DNA of 64,000 nt from Paenibacillus sp. (lineage in GTDB: Bacteria; Bacteroidota; Bacteroidia; Bacteroidales; Muribaculaceae), in contig JAMPHR010000001.1 of NCBI GenBank assembly GCA_023663345.1, positions 62,001 through 126,000 on the forward strand, read 5' to 3'. The notes under the pieces are model-generated. The model had not been told where the DNA came from. It saw only the letters and a list, made by a program, of their open reading frames with translations, and made no database searches. Position numbers and translations under genes: made by a program. Numbering within the stretch: position 1 is the stretch's first letter; each line of letters starts with the position of its first letter. This document shows, one piece after another, positions 9,204 to 16,986 of the stretch.

Positions 9204-10220
9204 ATGGGACTTTTTGAAAAACTTACCGCCAAGGCCAAATCCTCGCGCCAGCGCATCGTGCTTCCCGAAGGCACTGAACCCCGTACCCTCACCGCCGCAG
9301 CCCGCATCATCGCCGAGGGCATTGCCGACATCATCCTCATAGGCAAGCCCGAGGAGATCAAGGCCAAGGCCGAAGGGCTCAAGCTCACCAACATCGAGCA
9401 GGCCACTATCGTTGATCCCTCCGACGAGGCTGTAATCGACCGCTATGCACCCCTCTTCTTCGAGCTCCGCAAGAGCAAAGGCATCTCCATGGAGCAAGCC
9501 CGCAAGACCACTGCCGATCCTCTTTACCTCGGCTGCCTCATGATCAAGAATGGCGATGCTGACGGCCAGGTGGCCGGTGCCCTCAACACCACCGGTAATG
9601 TGCTCCGCGCAGCCTTCCAGGTAATCAAGACCATGCCCGGCATCAACGTAGTGTCAGGTGCATTCGTGATGGTGCTCCCCGAAGGCTCAGCATTCGGCAC
9701 CAACGGACTGCTCATTTTCGCCGACTGTGCCGTGATCCCCGATCCTACAGCCGCCGAGCTCGCCCAGATAGCTGTATCTTCAGCCCAGACCGCACGCGAC
9801 ATTGCAGGAATGGATCCCCGTGTTGCCATCCTCAGCTTCTCCACAAAGGGTAGCGCCAAGCATGAGAAGGTCGACAAAGTTATCGAAGCCACCAAGATCG
9901 CCAAGGAGATGGCCCCCTTCCTCGCCCTCGACGGCGAGCTCCAGGCCGATGCTGCTCTCGTGCCCAGCGTAGGCAAGAGCAAGGCTCCCGACAGCCCCAT
10001 AGCCGGCACTGCCAACGTGCTCGTATTCCCCAACCTTGAGGTAGGCAATATCGCATACAAACTCTGCCAGCGTCTCGGTGGCGTTGAGGCCGTAGGTCCC
10101 GTACTCCAGGGCCTCGCAGCTCCTGTCAACGACCTTTCCCGTGGATGCTTCCCCGAGGATATCTACAAGACCATCATCATCACCTGTAACCAGGCTATCG
10201 GTCTCAAGGAGAACAAGTAA
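9204..10220 (+). CDS. pta: Phosphate acetyltransferase
   Basis: Interconverts acetyl-CoA plus phosphate and acetyl phosphate plus CoA, the first half of the acetate/ATP overflow pathway. At 338 residues it is the short single-domain form, without the DRTGG and BioD-like N-terminal extension of enterobacterial Pta. Family blocks seen are RIVLPEGTEPRTL at the N-terminus, DGQVAGALNTTGNVLRAAFQ in the middle, and LSFSTKGSAKH with VLVFPNLEVGNIAYKL toward the C-terminus. It is followed 68 bp later by ackA, which completes the pathway, and both sit behind one promoter. Confidence 0.96.
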   Translation: MGLFEKLTAKAKSSRQRIVLPEGTEPRTLTAAARIIAEGIADIILIGKPEEIKAKAEGLKLTNIEQATIVDPSDEAVIDRYAPLFFELRKSKGISMEQARKTTADPLYLGCLMIKNGDADGQVAGALNTTGNVLRAAFQVIKTMPGINVVSGAFVMVLPEGSAFGTNGLLIFADCAVIPDPTAAELAQIAVSSAQTARDIAGMDPRVAILSFSTKGSAKHEKVDKVIEATKIAKEMAPFLALDGELQADAALVPSVGKSKAPDSPIAGTANVLVFPNLEVGNIAYKLCQRLGGVEAVGPVLQGLAAPVNDLSRGCFPEDIYKTIIITCNQAIGLKENK

Positions 10221-10288
10221 TCTCCAACCCTCTTTTTTACCACTTAACCCCCATAACCTTTCCTTCGTAAAAGGGAAAATACAATACA

Positions 10289-11485
10289 ATGAAAATATTA
10301 GTATTAAACTGTGGCAGCAGCTCAGTAAAATATAAACTCATCGATACTTCCAACGATGCAGTGCTCGCCGAAGGCGGAGTAGAAAAAATAGGTCTCCCCG
10401 ACGGATTCCTCAAGTACAAGAAAGCCGACGGCTCCAAGGCCATCATCGAGCTCGGACAGACTGACCATAACGGTTCTGTAAAAGCTATTCTCAACCTCCT
10501 CACCGATCCCGTGGAAGGTTGCATCAAGAACTATGAAGAAATCGATGCCGTAGGCCACCGCGTGGTACACGGAGCCGAGAAGTTCAGCCAGAGCGTGCTC
10601 ATCACCGATGAGGTGAAGGAGATGATCAAGCAGTGCTACGATCTGGCACCCCTCCACAACCCCGCCAACATGACCGGTATCGACGCTATCACAGCCCTGA
10701 TGCCCGACGTGCCCCAGGTGGGAGTATTTGACACAGCATTCCATCAGACAATGCCCGCCAAGTCGTTCATGTATGCCCTCCCCTACAAGTATTATACTGA
10801 GGATGGTGTGCGTCGCTACGGCTTCCACGGCACCAGCCACCGCTATGTGTCACAGAGAGTATGCGAGTTCCTCGGCGTAGATCCCAAGGGCCTCAAGATC
10901 ATCACCTGCCACGTAGGCAACGGTGGATCCATCACCGCTATCGTTGACGGCAAGAGCGTGGACACCTCCATGGGTCTCACTCCCACCGAGGGTCTCATGA
11001 TGGGCACCCGTGTGGGCGACGTTGATCCCGGAGCGCTCACCTATCTCATGCTTAAGCACAACCTCACCGCAACCGACCTTCAAAAGATCATCAACAAGGA
11101 GAGCGGTATGCTCGGAATCAGCGGCATCTCAAGCGACATGCGCGAGATTGAAGCTGCCATGAATAATGGCGACAAGCGTGCCATACTCGGTCAGGAAATG
11201 TACCAGCAGCGCATCATCAAGTACATCGGAGCCTATGCTGCCGAGATGGGTGGTGTTGACATCATCGTGTTCACCGGAGGTGTAGGCGAGAACCAGTGCT
11301 CGCTCCGCTCCGACGTGTGCGCTCCCCTCGCCTTCATGGGTGTCGAGATCGATCCCGAAGCCAACAAGGTACGTGGCGAGGAGAAAGTGATCTCTACCCC
11401 CGCATCCAGGGTAAAGGTAGTGGTTATCCCCACTGACGAGGAGCTCATGATCGCACGCGATACCGAAGCCATCGTGAAGAAGTAA
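10289..11485 (+). CDS. ackA: Acetate kinase
   Basis: Transfers phosphate from acetyl phosphate to ADP, giving acetate and ATP, a main fermentative ATP source in Bacteroidales. The 398-aa protein is full length. It starts with the ASKHA signature MKILVLNCGSSSVKYKL, contains the catalytic-region motifs VGHRVVHGAEKF and YGFHGTSHRYVS, and the nucleotide-binding FTGGVGENQ near residue 325. It lies downstream of pta under the same promoter and ends before a strong perfect hairpin. Confidence 0.97.
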   Translation: MKILVLNCGSSSVKYKLIDTSNDAVLAEGGVEKIGLPDGFLKYKKADGSKAIIELGQTDHNGSVKAILNLLTDPVEGCIKNYEEIDAVGHRVVHGAEKFSQSVLITDEVKEMIKQCYDLAPLHNPANMTGIDAITALMPDVPQVGVFDTAFHQTMPAKSFMYALPYKYYTEDGVRRYGFHGTSHRYVSQRVCEFLGVDPKGLKIITCHVGNGGSITAIVDGKSVDTSMGLTPTEGLMMGTRVGDVDPGALTYLMLKHNLTATDLQKIINKESGMLGISGISSDMREIEAAMNNGDKRAILGQEMYQQRIIKYIGAYAAEMGGVDIIVFTGGVGENQCSLRSDVCAPLAFMGVEIDPEANKVRGEEKVISTPASRVKVVVIPTDEELMIARDTEAIVKK

Positions 11486-11512
11486 TCACCTGCACAACTA
11501 CTCCACAGTAGT

Positions 11513-11584
11513 ATACAAAAGTCTCAACAGAAACAAAAGTGATAATTTAGATTAAAACTTTTGTTTCTGTTGAGACTTTTGTAT
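11513..11584 (+). terminator. Perfect 27-bp inverted repeat after ackA
   Basis: The arms 11513-11539 and 11558-11584 are exact reverse complements over 27 bp with an 18-nt AT-rich loop. On the plus strand the second arm ends in a T-rich stretch, so it should end the pta-ackA transcript. The right arm also contains the -33 element of the ddh promoter. Confidence 0.75.
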
Positions 11585-11589
11585 TTTTG
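11560..11589 (+). promoter_or_regulatory. Promoter of ddh, overlapping the ackA terminator
   Basis: TTTG at 11560-11563, an 18-nt spacer, then TATTTTTG at 11582-11589. The predicted start is near 11596, giving a leader of about 24 nt. The -33 box and spacer lie inside the right arm of the ackA hairpin. Confidence 0.6.
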
Positions 11590-11619
11590 CAGCCGAAATA
11601 AACAAACACATAAAATATC

Positions 11620-12519
11620 ATGGATAAAAAGATACGCGCAGCCGTAATAGGATACGGCAACATAGGCCACTTCACCATCCAGGCCCTCGAAGCAGCCCCC
11701 GACATGGAGATCGCAGGCGTAGTGCGACGCACAATCGGCGAGAAACCTCTCGAACTTACCCCCTATCCCGTGGTAACCGACATTCGCGAGTTGGGACACG
11801 TGGATGTGGCCATCCTCTGCACTCCCACACGCGAGGTAGAGAAATATGCTCTCGAATACCTGGCCATGGGCATCAATACAGTGGACAGCTTTGACATCCA
11901 CACCTCGATCGTCGACCTGCGCCGTTCGCTCGACCAGGCCGCACGCAAGGCCGGAAAAGTATCGGTGATTTCGGCCGGATGGGATCCCGGAAGCGACTCA
12001 ATCGTGCGCACCCTCATGGAGGCCGCCGCGCCCAAGGGACTAACCCACACCAATTTCGGCCCCGGCATGAGCATGGGCCACACTGTATGTGTAAAGTCCA
12101 AGACCGGAGTAAAGAATGCCCTCTCCATGACTATGCCCAAGGGTGACGGTATGCACCGTCGCATGGTATATGTCGAGCTTCTCCCCGGAGCCACACTCGA
12201 GGAGGTGACCAAGGCTGTAAAGGAAGATCCCTACTTCGCATCCGACGAGACCCATGTGATGGCAGTCGACAGCGTGGATGCTGTCAAGGATATGGGCCAC
12301 GGCGTACACATGGTACGCAAAGGCGTGTCAGGTCAGACCCAGAACCAGCGCTTTGAATTCTCAATGAGCATCAACAATCCCGCCCTCACAGCTCAGCTGC
12401 TTGTAGGCGTGGCACGTGCATCCATGCGCCTCGCTCCCGGAGCCTACACCATGATCGAGATTCCCGTGATCGACCTCCTGCCCGGCGACCGCGAGACACT
12501 CATCAGCCATCTGGTGTAA
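11620..12519 (+). CDS. ddh: meso-Diaminopimelate D-dehydrogenase
   Basis: NADPH-dependent enzyme that makes meso-diaminopimelate directly from tetrahydrodipicolinate, feeding both peptidoglycan and lysine. The 299-aa protein opens with the Rossmann motif AAVIGYGNIG and contains the family blocks VDSFDIH, SAGWDPGSDSIVRTLMEA and HTNFGPGMSMGHTV, which line the substrate and cofactor sites. It has its own promoter and stands alone between acetate metabolism and cdsA. This single-step route bypasses several Dap enzymes; whether the aminotransferase route (DapL) is also present cannot be seen in this window. Confidence 0.95.
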   Translation: MDKKIRAAVIGYGNIGHFTIQALEAAPDMEIAGVVRRTIGEKPLELTPYPVVTDIRELGHVDVAILCTPTREVEKYALEYLAMGINTVDSFDIHTSIVDLRRSLDQAARKAGKVSVISAGWDPGSDSIVRTLMEAAAPKGLTHTNFGPGMSMGHTVCVKSKTGVKNALSMTMPKGDGMHRRMVYVELLPGATLEEVTKAVKEDPYFASDETHVMAVDSVDAVKDMGHGVHMVRKGVSGQTQNQRFEFSMSINNPALTAQLLVGVARASMRLAPGAYTMIEIPVIDLLPGDRETLISHLV

Positions 12520-12598
12520 TCATTGGGCAACTATACTTGCAACACATGGGCCACTCGTGACCAACCATAAGGCTCTCATAAGTGATCACCCTATCATT

Positions 12599-12659
12599 AA
12601 TGGCCATCAAAGACCCTTCACGTGGAATCGCTCCGCTTGAATAGTCATTGATGGTCATT
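12599..12659 (+). terminator. Weak hairpin after ddh
   Basis: The arms 12599-12609 and 12649-12659 pair over 11 bp with one G-T wobble, around a 39-nt spacer. There is no T-tract. It may end the ddh transcript, but the loop is long and support is limited. Confidence 0.3.
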
Positions 12660-12727
12660 ATGCTTCAAGCTTTTGCAATACAGTACTAATTTTCATTCTA
12701 TAGGTGCCATAATTAATAATTTTTTGT

Positions 12728-12735
12728 TATTTTTG
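12728..12735 (+). promoter_or_regulatory. -7 element (TATTTTTG) for cdsA
   Basis: TATTTTTG matches TAnnTTTG. No clear -33 box is seen. A start near 12742 would give cdsA a leader of about 14 nt and excludes the upstream TTG start. Confidence 0.5.
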
Positions 12736-12755
12736 CGGAAATATTGTCCCTGAAA

Positions 12756-13613
12756 ATGAAAAATTTCCTGAAACGCACCCTCACCGGAATTATATATGCC
12801 GCACTCATTATCGGAGCAGTCCTTGGCGGAGGATGGTGGTTTGTAGCTATCTTTGGCATCTTCACCGTGCTTGCGGCCAACGAATTCGGTACCATCTGCA
12901 ACGCCTCCACAGGAGGTGAGAACATAACCACGAGAATACTCGACTCGGTAGGCGCACTCGTTCTTTTCACTGGCCTGTGCTGTGTCAATCTCGGCTTGCT
13001 TACCCCGAGGGCCACAGCAGTACTCGGTGGCACATTCTTCACCCTCTATCTCCTCTACCTCATAATCCGCCTCGTGCTTCAGCTCTACAGCAACGAGCCC
13101 TCTCCGCTTGCCAACCTCGCCTATTCCTACATGGGGCAGCTATATATAGCTCTCCCACTCGGCATCATGTCGATGTACTACACACTCCCCGACGGCACAT
13201 CACTGCTTCTGGCCATGTTCATCATGATATGGCTCAGCGATACCGGAGCTTTCCTTGTAGGCTCACTATTGGGTCGTCACAAGCTCTTTCCCCGTATATC
13301 TCCGGGAAAGACGTGGGAAGGTACCATCGGAGGCATCCTGTTCGTGATTCTGTCGGCCGTAGTGATGAAGACCTGCTTCAGCCAATACTTCCCCTCGGTA
13401 TCCATGCTGTGCCTCTGCTCGATGGGAGCTGTTGTTGCCATCTTCGCTACATGGGGTGACCTTGTGGAATCGCTCATCAAGCGAACCCTCGGAGTCAAGG
13501 ACTCAGGCACCATCCTGCCTGGCCACGGAGGCATCCTCGACCGCATAGATTCGCTCCTGCTCGTGATCCCCGCATCACTTGTATATCTCATCAACGTAGT
13601 TCTCTACCTATGA
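12756..13613 (+). CDS. cdsA: Phosphatidate cytidylyltransferase
   Basis: Makes CDP-diacylglycerol from phosphatidate and CTP at the inner membrane, the branch point for phosphatidylethanolamine and acidic phospholipids. The 285-aa protein is mostly hydrophobic with about seven or eight helices. It carries the CDS signature near the C-terminus: SLIKRTLGVKDSGTILPGHGG followed by ILDRIDSLL. WLSDTGAFLVGSLLGRHKL is the conserved catalytic Asp segment. I start at ATG 12756 (MKNFLKRTLTG); an in-frame TTG at 12744 would lie almost on the predicted transcript start. Confidence 0.95.
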   Translation: MKNFLKRTLTGIIYAALIIGAVLGGGWWFVAIFGIFTVLAANEFGTICNASTGGENITTRILDSVGALVLFTGLCCVNLGLLTPRATAVLGGTFFTLYLLYLIIRLVLQLYSNEPSPLANLAYSYMGQLYIALPLGIMSMYYTLPDGTSLLLAMFIMIWLSDTGAFLVGSLLGRHKLFPRISPGKTWEGTIGGILFVILSAVVMKTCFSQYFPSVSMLCLCSMGAVVAIFATWGDLVESLIKRTLGVKDSGTILPGHGGILDRIDSLLLVIPASLVYLINVVLYL

Positions 13614-13617
13614 TAAC

Positions 13618-13640
13618 ATCAGCAGTCACCGACTGCTGAT
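13618..13640 (+). terminator. Compact hairpin after cdsA
   Basis: A perfect 10-bp stem (13618-13627 with 13631-13640) closed by a 3-nt loop sits five bases after the cdsA stop. It lacks a following T-tract, so it may be a terminator or an mRNA-stabilising stem. Confidence 0.5.
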
Positions 13641-13679
13641 CACCGATTGCATACATACTTACATTTTTCCATAAATCAC

Positions 13680-15125
13680 ATGAACAAAACCTTATTCCTC
13701 ACCCTCGCTACAGGCGTGGCTCTGGCTTCCTGCAGCCCTAAGGCCGAGACACCACAGGCCGACACCAACGATGATGTAATACTCCACGCATGGTCATGGT
13801 CGTTTGACACCATCGCCGCCAACATGCACGACATAGCCGATGCCGGCTACGCCTACGTGCAGACCTCTCCGGCCAACACTTGCTTCATCGGCGAAGACGG
13901 TGGCATGGCTCTCTTCTCACAGCCCGGCGACTCGGTGAAAGGCAAATGGTATTATTACTATCAGCCCACCGACTGGAAGATCGGGAACTATCTGCTCGGA
14001 AACCGCGATCAATTCAAGGCCATGATGGACAGTGCGGCTAAATACAACGTCAAGGTTATCGTAGATGTCCTCCCCAACCATACTGCCGTAGACCATACAG
14101 CTGTACTCCCCGACCTTGATAATGCCGTAGGTGGACACGACAAGCTATTCCACGCCAACGGATTCAACGATATCGTCGACTATAACGACCGCTACCAGTG
14201 TACCACCGGCAAGATGGGCGGACTCCCTGACGTCAACACCGAGAATCCCGATTTCCAGGCCTATTACATGGCATACGTCAATGATCTCCTATCGCTCGGA
14301 GTGCGAGGATTCCGTTACGATACGGCCAAACATATCGGCCTTCCCTCCGATCCTCTCGACTCGCTGGCCGAGCGAAACAACTTCTGGGACATAGCCACAG
14401 GTCGTGAAGCAGTCAAGGGGGTAAACCTCGGAGTACCTCGGGATTCACTTTTCATATACGGAGAAGTGCTCCAGGACCGCAACGTAAAGGAAGCAGAATA
14501 TGGCGAATACATGGACCTCACGGCATCGGCCTACGGCCACGCATTGCGCAAAGTACTCGATAAAGGAGACTTCAACGCCGACTCACTTCTCAACTGGAAT
14601 CATCCGGTTGACGGCAAGCACCTTGTGACGTGGGTGGAATCTCACGACACCTACGCCAACGAGCATGAATCGGCAGGCCTAACCGACGATCAGATACGTA
14701 TGGGATGGATATTCCTCACAGCTCGCCAGAACGGCACTCCGCTCTTCTTCAGCCGACCGGCCGGCAGCACACGTGAAAACTACTGGGGCAACAACCGGGT
14801 AGGAGCACGAGGCAACGATGAATTCAAGCATCCTGAAGTTGTAGCTGTCAACAAGTTCCGCCGTGCCATGCACGGACAGCCCGAAACCATCATTCCGGCC
14901 AATGAAGGAGCTGTCGTAGCCATACAGAGGGGCACAGCAGGACTGGCACTCGTCAATTTCTCATCATCCCCACAGAATCTCGACATCGACCTCACATCAT
15001 CAGCACAGGTATTCCCCGACGGCACCTACACCGATCCCGTGTCGGGAGCTACCTTCACTGTAGCCTCAGGTCACCTCACCGGCACTCTCGCTCCCTACAC
15101 CTCAGCCCTCCTCACATGCAAATAA
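13680..15125 (+). CDS. GH13 alpha-amylase lipoprotein
   Basis: A 481-residue secreted alpha-glucan hydrolase. The N-terminus is a lipoprotein signal with lipobox LASC (Cys18), so it is anchored in the periplasm or on the cell surface. GH13 regions are present: DVLPNH (129-134), FRYDTAKH with the nucleophile Asp214, YGEVLQ with the acid Glu262, and VESHDT with the transition-state Asp323. A small C-terminal beta domain follows. The start is ATG 13680; the longer frame from 13647 would bury the signal peptide. No SusC/SusD genes are adjacent, so it is not in an obvious starch utilisation locus. Confidence 0.92.
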   Translation: MNKTLFLTLATGVALASCSPKAETPQADTNDDVILHAWSWSFDTIAANMHDIADAGYAYVQTSPANTCFIGEDGGMALFSQPGDSVKGKWYYYYQPTDWKIGNYLLGNRDQFKAMMDSAAKYNVKVIVDVLPNHTAVDHTAVLPDLDNAVGGHDKLFHANGFNDIVDYNDRYQCTTGKMGGLPDVNTENPDFQAYYMAYVNDLLSLGVRGFRYDTAKHIGLPSDPLDSLAERNNFWDIATGREAVKGVNLGVPRDSLFIYGEVLQDRNVKEAEYGEYMDLTASAYGHALRKVLDKGDFNADSLLNWNHPVDGKHLVTWVESHDTYANEHESAGLTDDQIRMGWIFLTARQNGTPLFFSRPAGSTRENYWGNNRVGARGNDEFKHPEVVAVNKFRRAMHGQPETIIPANEGAVVAIQRGTAGLALVNFSSSPQNLDIDLTSSAQVFPDGTYTDPVSGATFTVASGHLTGTLAPYTSALLTCK

Positions 15126-15156
15126 AACACAGTTGACATTATGATATAATAGTTAT

Positions 15157-15199
15157 AATTGTTCGGTAGATTTGGAGAGACTTAATCTACCGAACAATT
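15157..15199 (+). terminator. Terminator after the alpha-amylase gene
   Basis: A perfect 16-bp stem (15157-15172 with 15184-15199) with an 11-nt loop, about 30 bp after the stop codon. The plus strand lacks a long T-tract. It may act in both directions. Confidence 0.6.
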
Positions 15200-15661
15200 G
15201 TAAAGTAAAGGCCAATAACAAACTCTCAATCAAAGTTTGTAGAAGCAAATAGTTTTAATATGTATCAAAAAGACTTCTATCAGACACATCTGACCGAGGG
15301 CCAATAGTCTTATATAAACAGAGTATTCTTTGAAAATGATTGCCACAAACGTAAAAATTCGCTACGTTCACTGTGATACACAGTCCTGTATCTGTTTATC
15401 ACAGGTTGCTAGTGGCGTATGTTACCACATGATTTCCCAATATGGCCACTGGTCTACTACTCTTTCGCAAATGGTTTAGCAAAGGACGAATTGGATCGAA
15501 TCTAAATCGTTTCCTAGAAAAACAAACATACGTCAGATTTTAATTAATGAAAGATGTGATACGACAACAATAAGTATTACAAGATTCTAACTATCCACAA
15601 CGATCGGTACATAAACCTTAAAAACAAAACTATATAATTAATCTATCTAGAATTACTCAAA
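15200..15661. other. AT-rich gap with a decayed transposase fragment
   Basis: About 460 bp, visibly more AT-rich than the flanks. Apart from the IS5-type remnant listed separately I see no gene, tRNA or clear promoter. I could not identify terminal inverted repeats or a target duplication. Confidence 0.5.
15377..15543 (+). pseudogene. IS5-type transposase N-terminal remnant
   Basis: Hand translation gives YTVLYLFITGC, then an in-frame TAG, then WRMLPHDFPIWPLVYY. After a one-base frame shift near 15461 it continues as FRKWFSKGRIGSNL and ends at TAA 15541. The pattern Y-LL-TGCQWRMLP-DFP-W--VYYYFRKW is the N-terminal signature of IS5-family DDE transposases. The fragment carries one stop codon (at the Q of GCQWR) and one frameshift and lacks the rest of the protein, so it is a dead relic. 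Confidence 0.7.
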
Positions 15662-16138
15662 ATGATTTGGATACAAAACGTTTGGTCTCGGACTATATAC
15701 ATTTTGACCAGCCCTAAATTTTGGATTGGCCAAATAATATTGTTTCTTATTTACTTAGCAATCTACGCCATCGCACAATACCTCAATATATTTGATTTTC
15801 CATTACAGTATATGTTAGAGAGCATTCCTTTCATAATTTATGCGTTTGGATATTCTTTCTTTTTGATATGTAACATATTATCCATTATTTTTTGGAGTGG
15901 ATGCGTAACGTGGTTTCTATATTATATCAGAATTGTTTCATTCATGATATTGACATATTTTACTTACGGACAATTTATTGAAAATCTATTCTTTACTACT
16001 GTAATTTACACCTCATCTCCAAGATTATTATTGGGCTTTTATATGCTAGTGGCTATTCCGTTGATTATAATATTCTCATCCTTTTTATGTAGTTTAACCT
16101 ACACTTATTACTATCCACACGAGAATCTGGAGCTATAA
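15662..16138 (+). CDS. Orphan membrane protein of unknown function
   Basis: I do not recognise this 158-residue protein. It starts at ATG 15662 (MIWIQNVWSR) and is strongly hydrophobic, rich in Ile, Phe, Tyr and Leu, with about four predicted membrane segments (residues roughly 22-42, 48-70, 78-98 and 122-148). There is no signal cleavage site and no charged catalytic motif. Codon use is AT-rich, unlike the neighbours, and it sits beside an IS relic, so acquisition by transfer is a reasonable inference. It stands alone on the + strand. A small toxin, immunity protein or phage-derived membrane protein is possible, but nothing in the sequence decides. Confidence 0.55.
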   Translation: MIWIQNVWSRTIYILTSPKFWIGQIILFLIYLAIYAIAQYLNIFDFPLQYMLESIPFIIYAFGYSFFLICNILSIIFWSGCVTWFLYYIRIVSFMILTYFTYGQFIENLFFTTVIYTSSPRLLLGFYMLVAIPLIIIFSSFLCSLTYTYYYPHENLEL

Positions 16139-16326
16139 AGTCAAGAATCTAATATTTATAGGTTTGATGAAAATTTGATATGAGGCAAATACTAAGATGA
16201 CAACACAAACCCTTCCGATATTCTTTGGAATGTGTATCACTTCAAAAAAACATTATTTTAGCACCATTTGAACCAAAAGGACGATGATTTTGTTGAAAAA
16301 ATGACTGAGGTTTAACAAATTTTTAT

Positions 16327-16334
16327 TAAATTTG
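16327..16334 (+). promoter_or_regulatory. -7 element (TAAATTTG) for the winged-helix gene
   Basis: TAAATTTG fits TAnnTTTG. There is no clear TTTG 18-20 nt upstream. The predicted start is about 16341, leaving an unusually long leader of close to 150 nt. Confidence 0.5.
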
Positions 16335-16340
16335 CGCATC

Positions 16341-16488
16341 GTATCACTTAAGGACTTGATTTTCATGCCGATTTATCAGTCCGGCTGATTCATAAAATTC
16401 TCTAAGCCGGACACCTGCCGATTATCATTGTCCCTATCGACTATGAACCTAATGCGAACATTTTTTTAACCAAATTAATTTCTTAACA
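16341..16488 (+). promoter_or_regulatory. Structured 5' leader of the winged-helix gene
   Basis: The segment GTCCGGCT (16379-16386) pairs exactly with AGCCGGAC (16405-16412). Flanking the stem, the near-identical strings TGCCGATTTATCA (16366-16378) and TGCCGATTATCA (16416-16427) recur 50 nt apart. A T-run (16462-16468) and AT-rich stretch precede the ATG. It matches no riboswitch class that I recognise. Confidence 0.4.
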
Positions 16489-16704
16489 ATGAACACTGAA
16501 ACTATTGGCTTGAATGCCGGTCTCGTATGGGCAGCACTTAATGAAGCAGAGACTGTAGATACCAAGCAGCTCAAGAAAATGGCCAAGCTCAAGAACGACA
16601 AGGAACTATTCGCCGCTCTTGGATGGCTCGCCCGCGAAGGCAAGCTCGTGTTCCAGCCCTCAGAGGACGGCAAGGAACTCCTCGTGTCACTGGCTCAGGG
16701 CTAA
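16489..16704 (+). CDS. Small winged helix-turn-helix protein (DUF2582-like)
   Basis: A 71-residue protein, MNTETIGLNAGLVWAALNEA and onward, composed of a single winged-helix fold. The first helix pair (residues 5-25), a short helix with basic residues (KQLKKMAKLKNDKEL), a recognition-type helix (FAALGWLAREGK) and a beta-wing (KLVFQPSEDGKELLVSL) are visible. Bacteroidetes and some other bacteria carry this short conserved family, which I recall as DUF2582; its function is unknown. It may bind DNA or act as a protein-interaction module. It is preceded by a long structured leader and followed by its own terminator, so it is monocistronic and probably abundantly expressed. Confidence 0.85.
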   Translation: MNTETIGLNAGLVWAALNEAETVDTKQLKKMAKLKNDKELFAALGWLAREGKLVFQPSEDGKELLVSLAQG

Positions 16705-16773
16705 CAGTCCCCTACCCCACAAAAAAGCATACGGCCAAGGCCCTCCATTGAGTCTGGCTTTCCCTCACCTATC

Positions 16774-16827
16774 ACTCTCGCCGTGCCTGCATCGCTCTCA
16801 TGGATGTACTGCGGCGAGAGTTTTATT
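16774..16827 (+). terminator. Intrinsic terminator after the winged-helix gene
   Basis: A 10-bp perfect stem (16774-16783 with 16812-16821), with an inner TGCATC/GATGTA pairing, followed directly by a T-rich tail (TTTTATT). Confidence 0.7.
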
Positions 16828-16986
16828 GATGGCTTGTAGATAGGTGTTGTCTACCTCTCCAAGTCCATCTTTCCACAGCTATCCTCTCATTTCCTCGCAA
16901 GGGCCATAAACAATTAGCCCGCCATTATAGTTGTAGTGTATATACGTCATCACTCCATTCAACTATTTATATTAAATTCTCACATT

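Larger units (their letters stand above)
16139..16488. other. AT-rich gap holding the promoter and leader of the winged-helix gene
   Basis: 350 bp. The left 190 bp continue the AT-rich patch and show nothing recognisable. The right 150 bp form the structured leader of the next gene. Confidence 0.5.
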
